Shown piece after piece: positions 61,445 to 64,000 of a DNA stretch of 64,000 nucleotides. A model generated the notes under the pieces. It saw only the letters and a list, made by a program, of their open reading frames with translations, ran no database searches and had not been told where the DNA came from. Location: positions 926,001-990,000 of the forward strand of contig NZ_CP074373.1 in assembly GCF_021560035.1 (NCBI RefSeq). The letters run 5' to 3'. The stretch's first letter is position 1. Each line of letters starts with the position of its first letter. This DNA is from Virgibacillus sp. NKC19-16 (GTDB lineage Bacteria; Bacillota; Bacilli; Bacillales; Amphibacillaceae). The position numbers and the translations under genes are program-made.

Positions 61445-62392
61445 ATGATTTTATTTTCTGCAAAAATATCGCACAAACATCATGAAAAATTAAAAGAAAA
61501 GCATTCGAACCTGGAATTTATATTCTGTGACAATATGGACGAGGCAAAGCAGCATTTACATAAAGCTAAGATCCTAGTTACATATGGGGGAGATTTGAAC
61601 GAGGGATTAATTGGACAAGCAGAAAACCTGAAATGGATTATGGTTATGTCTGCAGGGATAGAGAAAATGCCATTTGAAGCAATTGAACAAAAGGGTATTC
61701 TTGTGACAAATGCAAGAGGAATTCATCAAACGCCAATGGCTGAATATGCAATTTCTATGCTGTTACAAGTGTATCGTGAAGCTAGAGTCTTATACCAAAG
61801 CGAAAAAGATCATCATTGGGATCGTTTTGCCCGTATGCAGGAAATGAGAGGAAGAAGGATGCTTTTAATGGGAGCGGGTTCCATCGGCCAGGAAGTTGCT
61901 CGTCTGGCCAAAGCCTTTCAAGTGGAAACCATCGGTGTATCCAGAAGCGGTAGATCTGTTGAGTATTTTGATGAAAATCACAAAATAGACAATCTAGAAA
62001 ACCTGCTCCCAAGTGTAGATATTGTTGTGTCTATTCTTCCAAGCACAGAAGAAACCCGCGGACTCTTCACCTTTAAACACTTTCAACTGCTGCCAAATCA
62101 TGCGGTATTCTTGAATATGGGACGCGGTGATCTGGTCCATAGCGACGATTTGCTAAAAGCTGCGAGGCAGGGGGAAGTTGCCCACATTGTGCTGGATGTT
62201 TTCGAAGAGGAACCACTACCTGCAGATCATCCGTTTTGGGGGGAAGAAAATGTGACAATAACACCACATATTGCAGGACTCTCACCCCATTATACAAGAC
62301 GTGCCTTAGGAATTTTCGAACATAATCTTCAATGCTATTTGACTGATAAAGGTGAATATGTAAATAAAGTGGATGTAACCAGAGGGTATTAA
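61445..62392 (+). CDS. D-2-hydroxyacid dehydrogenase family protein
   Basis: The 315-residue product is an NAD(P)-dependent D-isomer hydroxyacid dehydrogenase. NAD motif is LLMGAGSIGQEVARLA at about 140-155; MGRGDLVHSDDLLKA, the catalytic VLDVFEEEPLP (Glu) and ITPHIAGLSPHYTRR (His) follow. It is short at the N-terminus like the GyaR/YoaD side group. Substrate unknown. GGGAGGT precedes the ATG. Inserted between bcp and perR relative to B. subtilis. Confidence 0.88.
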   Translation: MILFSAKISHKHHEKLKEKHSNLEFIFCDNMDEAKQHLHKAKILVTYGGDLNEGLIGQAENLKWIMVMSAGIEKMPFEAIEQKGILVTNARGIHQTPMAEYAISMLLQVYREARVLYQSEKDHHWDRFARMQEMRGRRMLLMGAGSIGQEVARLAKAFQVETIGVSRSGRSVEYFDENHKIDNLENLLPSVDIVVSILPSTEETRGLFTFKHFQLLPNHAVFLNMGRGDLVHSDDLLKAARQGEVAHIVLDVFEEEPLPADHPFWGEENVTITPHIAGLSPHYTRRALGIFEHNLQCYLTDKGEYVNKVDVTRGY

Positions 62393-62461
62393 TATGGGAT
62401 TGTTTTCTTTTTTGGTGTTTTAGAATAGTTATAAAATGACTCTGATAGTAATATACTTCTA

Positions 62462-62508
62462 TTGACATGCTGATGTAATAGCAGGTACACTTATTATAAG
62501 AATTATAA
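62462..62508 (+). promoter_or_regulatory. perR promoter with PerR box
   Basis: TTGACA (62462-62467) and TACACT (62486-62491) are 18 bp apart. TTATAAGAATTATAA at 62494-62508 differs from the PerR consensus TTATAATNATTATAA at one place and lies at the predicted transcription start. Confidence 0.8.
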
Positions 62509-62556
62509 TGTAATAATATGACTATAATTAAAATAATGAAAGAGAGGTGGTTGGCC

Positions 62557-63003
62557 GTGTCTGAGGAGCAACAATTACAACATGCAATTGAAACATTAAA
62601 GCAATCAGGCGTCCGGATCACACCACAGCGCCATGCAGTTCTTGAATATCTTCTTAAATCAGCGATCCATCCTACTGCTGACGAAATTTATAAGGCACTT
62701 GAAGGTAAATTTCCTAATATGAGTGTTGCAACTGTATATAACAATTTACGTGTACTAAGAAAAACTGGGCTTGTTCGTGAATTACCTTACGGAGACTCAT
62801 CAAGCAGATTTGACAGTAACACGACAGAACACTATCACATTATTTGTGATGAATGTGGCAAAATAGTAGATTTTCATTACCCTGTATTAGATGAGGTGGA
62901 ATCATTAGCTGAACAGGTAACTGGGTTCGATGTCAGTCACCACCGTATGGAGATTTACGGTAAATGTGAAGCATGCCAGGGTGCAGTGGTGCAAAAACAG
63001 TAA
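62557..63003 (+). CDS. perR: Peroxide-responsive repressor PerR
   Basis: The Fur-family regulator represses peroxide defence genes until hydrogen peroxide oxidises metal-ligand histidines. The 148-residue product has the DNA-binding half ([30 protein letters not shown]) and the metal half with both zinc CxxC pairs (CDECGK, CEAC) and [19 protein letters not shown] chose the GTG at 62557, with GAGAGGTGG nine bases upstream; the longer ATG frame at 62518 does not match the family. A PerR box in its promoter indicates self-control. Confidence 0.95.
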   Translation: MSEEQQLQHAIETLKQSGVRITPQRHAVLEYLLKSAIHPTADEIYKALEGKFPNMSVATVYNNLRVLRKTGLVRELPYGDSSSRFDSNTTEHYHIICDECGKIVDFHYPVLDEVESLAEQVTGFDVSHHRMEIYGKCEACQGAVVQKQ

Positions 63004-63025
63004 TCTCAAAATGTAGCATTTATTA

Positions 63026-63073
63026 AAGGGTTTCTATGAAAGCGTTGTGTTGTTTGCCTTCCTAGAAACCCTT
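63026..63073 (+). terminator. Inverted repeat after perR
   Basis: AAGGGTTTCTA pairs perfectly with TAGAAACCCTT across a 26-base loop. It lies just past the perR stop codon but has no clean T run, so it may be a weak terminator for either convergent gene. Confidence 0.45.
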
Positions 63074-63106
63074 ATATTTATGGGTGTTTTAGTATCTACC
63101 ACTAAA

Positions 63107-63487
63107 TTATATTTCGTTGTTCTCCCTTTTATAACTTCGTTTATTGTATCTTTCATCAAATTCTTCGCCTTCTAATTCTTTATCCATTGTTAATGGTTGC
63201 TTGCAATACATACACGCATCAACCCGTCCTAACATTTTTGTTTGCTTTCCACAATCAGGACAGATTACCGGTACGGCCTTTAAGGATAATGTACCAATCC
63301 AAAGATAAACGACAGTACTTAGAATAATCGATAATATCCCAAGGATGAATAATAATGCCGTTAACCAAGCGATGTTCCTTGTAAAAAGTCCAATATACAT
63401 AATGAGAATCCCTGCAAAAACTAAAATTAATGCAAAGGAACGTATCTTATTTATTTTACTTGAATAAACTGCTCGTTGCTCTGCCAT
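63107..63487 (-). CDS. ygzB: YgzB family membrane protein
   Basis: The 126-residue product matches the Bacillus YgzB (UPF0295) family: two membrane segments (residues about 16-34 and 40-64) and then a zinc-ribbon-like [20 protein letters not shown] followed by [15 protein letters not shown]. Function unknown. GGAGGG precedes the ATG. Order perR-ygzB-ygxA is the same as in B. subtilis. Confidence 0.93.
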   Translation of the reverse strand: MAEQRAVYSSKINKIRSFALILVFAGILIMYIGLFTRNIAWLTALLFILGILSIILSTVVYLWIGTLSLKAVPVICPDCGKQTKMLGRVDACMYCKQPLTMDKELEGEEFDERYNKRSYKRENNEI

Positions 63488-63618
63488 CGTTACCCTCCTT
63501 CAATCTTCCATAGGTAGTATAGCATATTTTCATAAAAATTTCGTTTCATAAAAAAGGATTTTACTTCAATGTGGCGAAATATATATGATGTAGTGAAGAA
63601 ATTGGGGGATAGTGTGAT

Positions 63619-64000
63619 ATGGAAAACTTATTAAGACCTGTCTATCAGGATTATATAAATGACTTAAACACCTTGGGTATAGTAATAACGTATAACAATG
63701 GTTCAATTACAGATGATTTCGATGTTGTTGTATTTATAGTGGTAAACGATTCAGAGCAACTCTGGCAAGTGGAGCATTATGAAATAGAGAGAAGAACTAC
63801 TGCTTTAAATATTGTAACAGAGAGCTTACTAATGGAATTGATTAATACAAGCAGTTACCATAACGTAGCAGAGTTGATTCTATATGGGAGGAAAATTTTC
63901 GAGCGCAATGGTTTCATTTATAACTTAAAGGAGCAACTTAAGGATTTCCCCCATGCTAAAAGAGATTTACGTAAAACAATCGAGTTTGGTAAATTCATTA
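63619..64000 (+). CDS. ygxA: YgxA nucleotidyltransferase-like protein, cut by the window end
   Basis: An ATG at 63619 with GGGGGAT upstream opens a frame that runs to the last base without a stop (127 codons visible). It begins MENLLRPVYQDYINDLNTLG and has DDFDVVVFIVV, which looks like the acidic strand of a nucleotidyltransferase fold, followed by QVEHYEIERRTTALNIV and a helical region. This matches YgxA, and the position beside ygzB agrees. The C-terminal part lies outside the window. Confidence 0.85.
   Translation, partial: MENLLRPVYQDYINDLNTLGIVITYNNGSITDDFDVVVFIVVNDSEQLWQVEHYEIERRTTALNIVTESLLMELINTSSYHNVAELILYGRKIFERNGFIYNLKEQLKDFPHAKRDLRKTIEFGKFI

Overview
The window is about 64 kb of a low-GC, Gram-positive, endospore-forming bacterium. 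The proteins read as Bacillaceae, probably of the Virgibacillus/Oceanobacillus/Lentibacillus kind. Signs are the Bacillus subtilis-like gene neighbourhoods (yfkD, a YfkH-type gene, pdaA; yfhF-recX-yfhH-yfhP-mutY-sspE-ntdP; hemL-bcp-perR-ygzB-ygxA), spore genes (gamma-type SASP, PdaA), strong GGAGG-type ribosome binding sites, and CtsR, PerR, CcpA and WalR type operators. A sodium-symporter family protein and an NhaC-type antiporter would suit a halotolerant lifestyle.

Layout. 1-5.5 kb: a cut gene, a P1 peptidase and the FMN-riboswitch-controlled riboflavin operon ribD-ribE-ribBA-ribH. 5.5-10.3 kb: an ABC-F ATPase and several lone genes. 10.3-16.8 kb: CoA-disulfide reductase, a sodium symporter and the tryptophan-to-anthranilate operon kynU-kynB-kynA, with hairpin-rich repeat elements in between. 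16.9-27.9 kb: two convergent operons that together look like a complete lysine-to-crotonyl-CoA route (lysine 6-dehydrogenase, aminoadipate semialdehyde dehydrogenase, aminotransferase, a TPP-dependent enzyme, glutarate semialdehyde dehydrogenase-like enzyme, class III CoA-transferase, acyl-CoA dehydrogenase) with an IclR regulator. 28-42.5 kb: MreBH, a repeat-rich secreted CAP protein, glutaminase, SRAP protein, transporters, PdaA and an acyl-CoA synthetase. 43-50.5 kb: clpE behind a duplicated CtsR-controlled promoter, an SPFH gene with a frameshift, a yxlEFG-like ABC module and a DnaA-box cluster. 50.5-64 kb: conserved housekeeping genes ending in a cut ygxA.

The lysine cluster is the most interesting system. 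A stand-alone TPP enzyme sits where 2-oxoadipate must be decarboxylated, which would explain why a second, GabD-type aldehyde dehydrogenase and a CoA-transferase are needed. The rightmost operon carries a CcpA-type cre site and a terminator-like hairpin in its leader. Its acyl-CoA dehydrogenase is broken here by one missing base in a C run. The second theme is repeats: three intergenic arrays with an exact 21-bp period but unrelated cores, and four copies of a MITE-like element. The larger MITE copies carry GC-rich hairpins whose arms are perfect but different in each copy.
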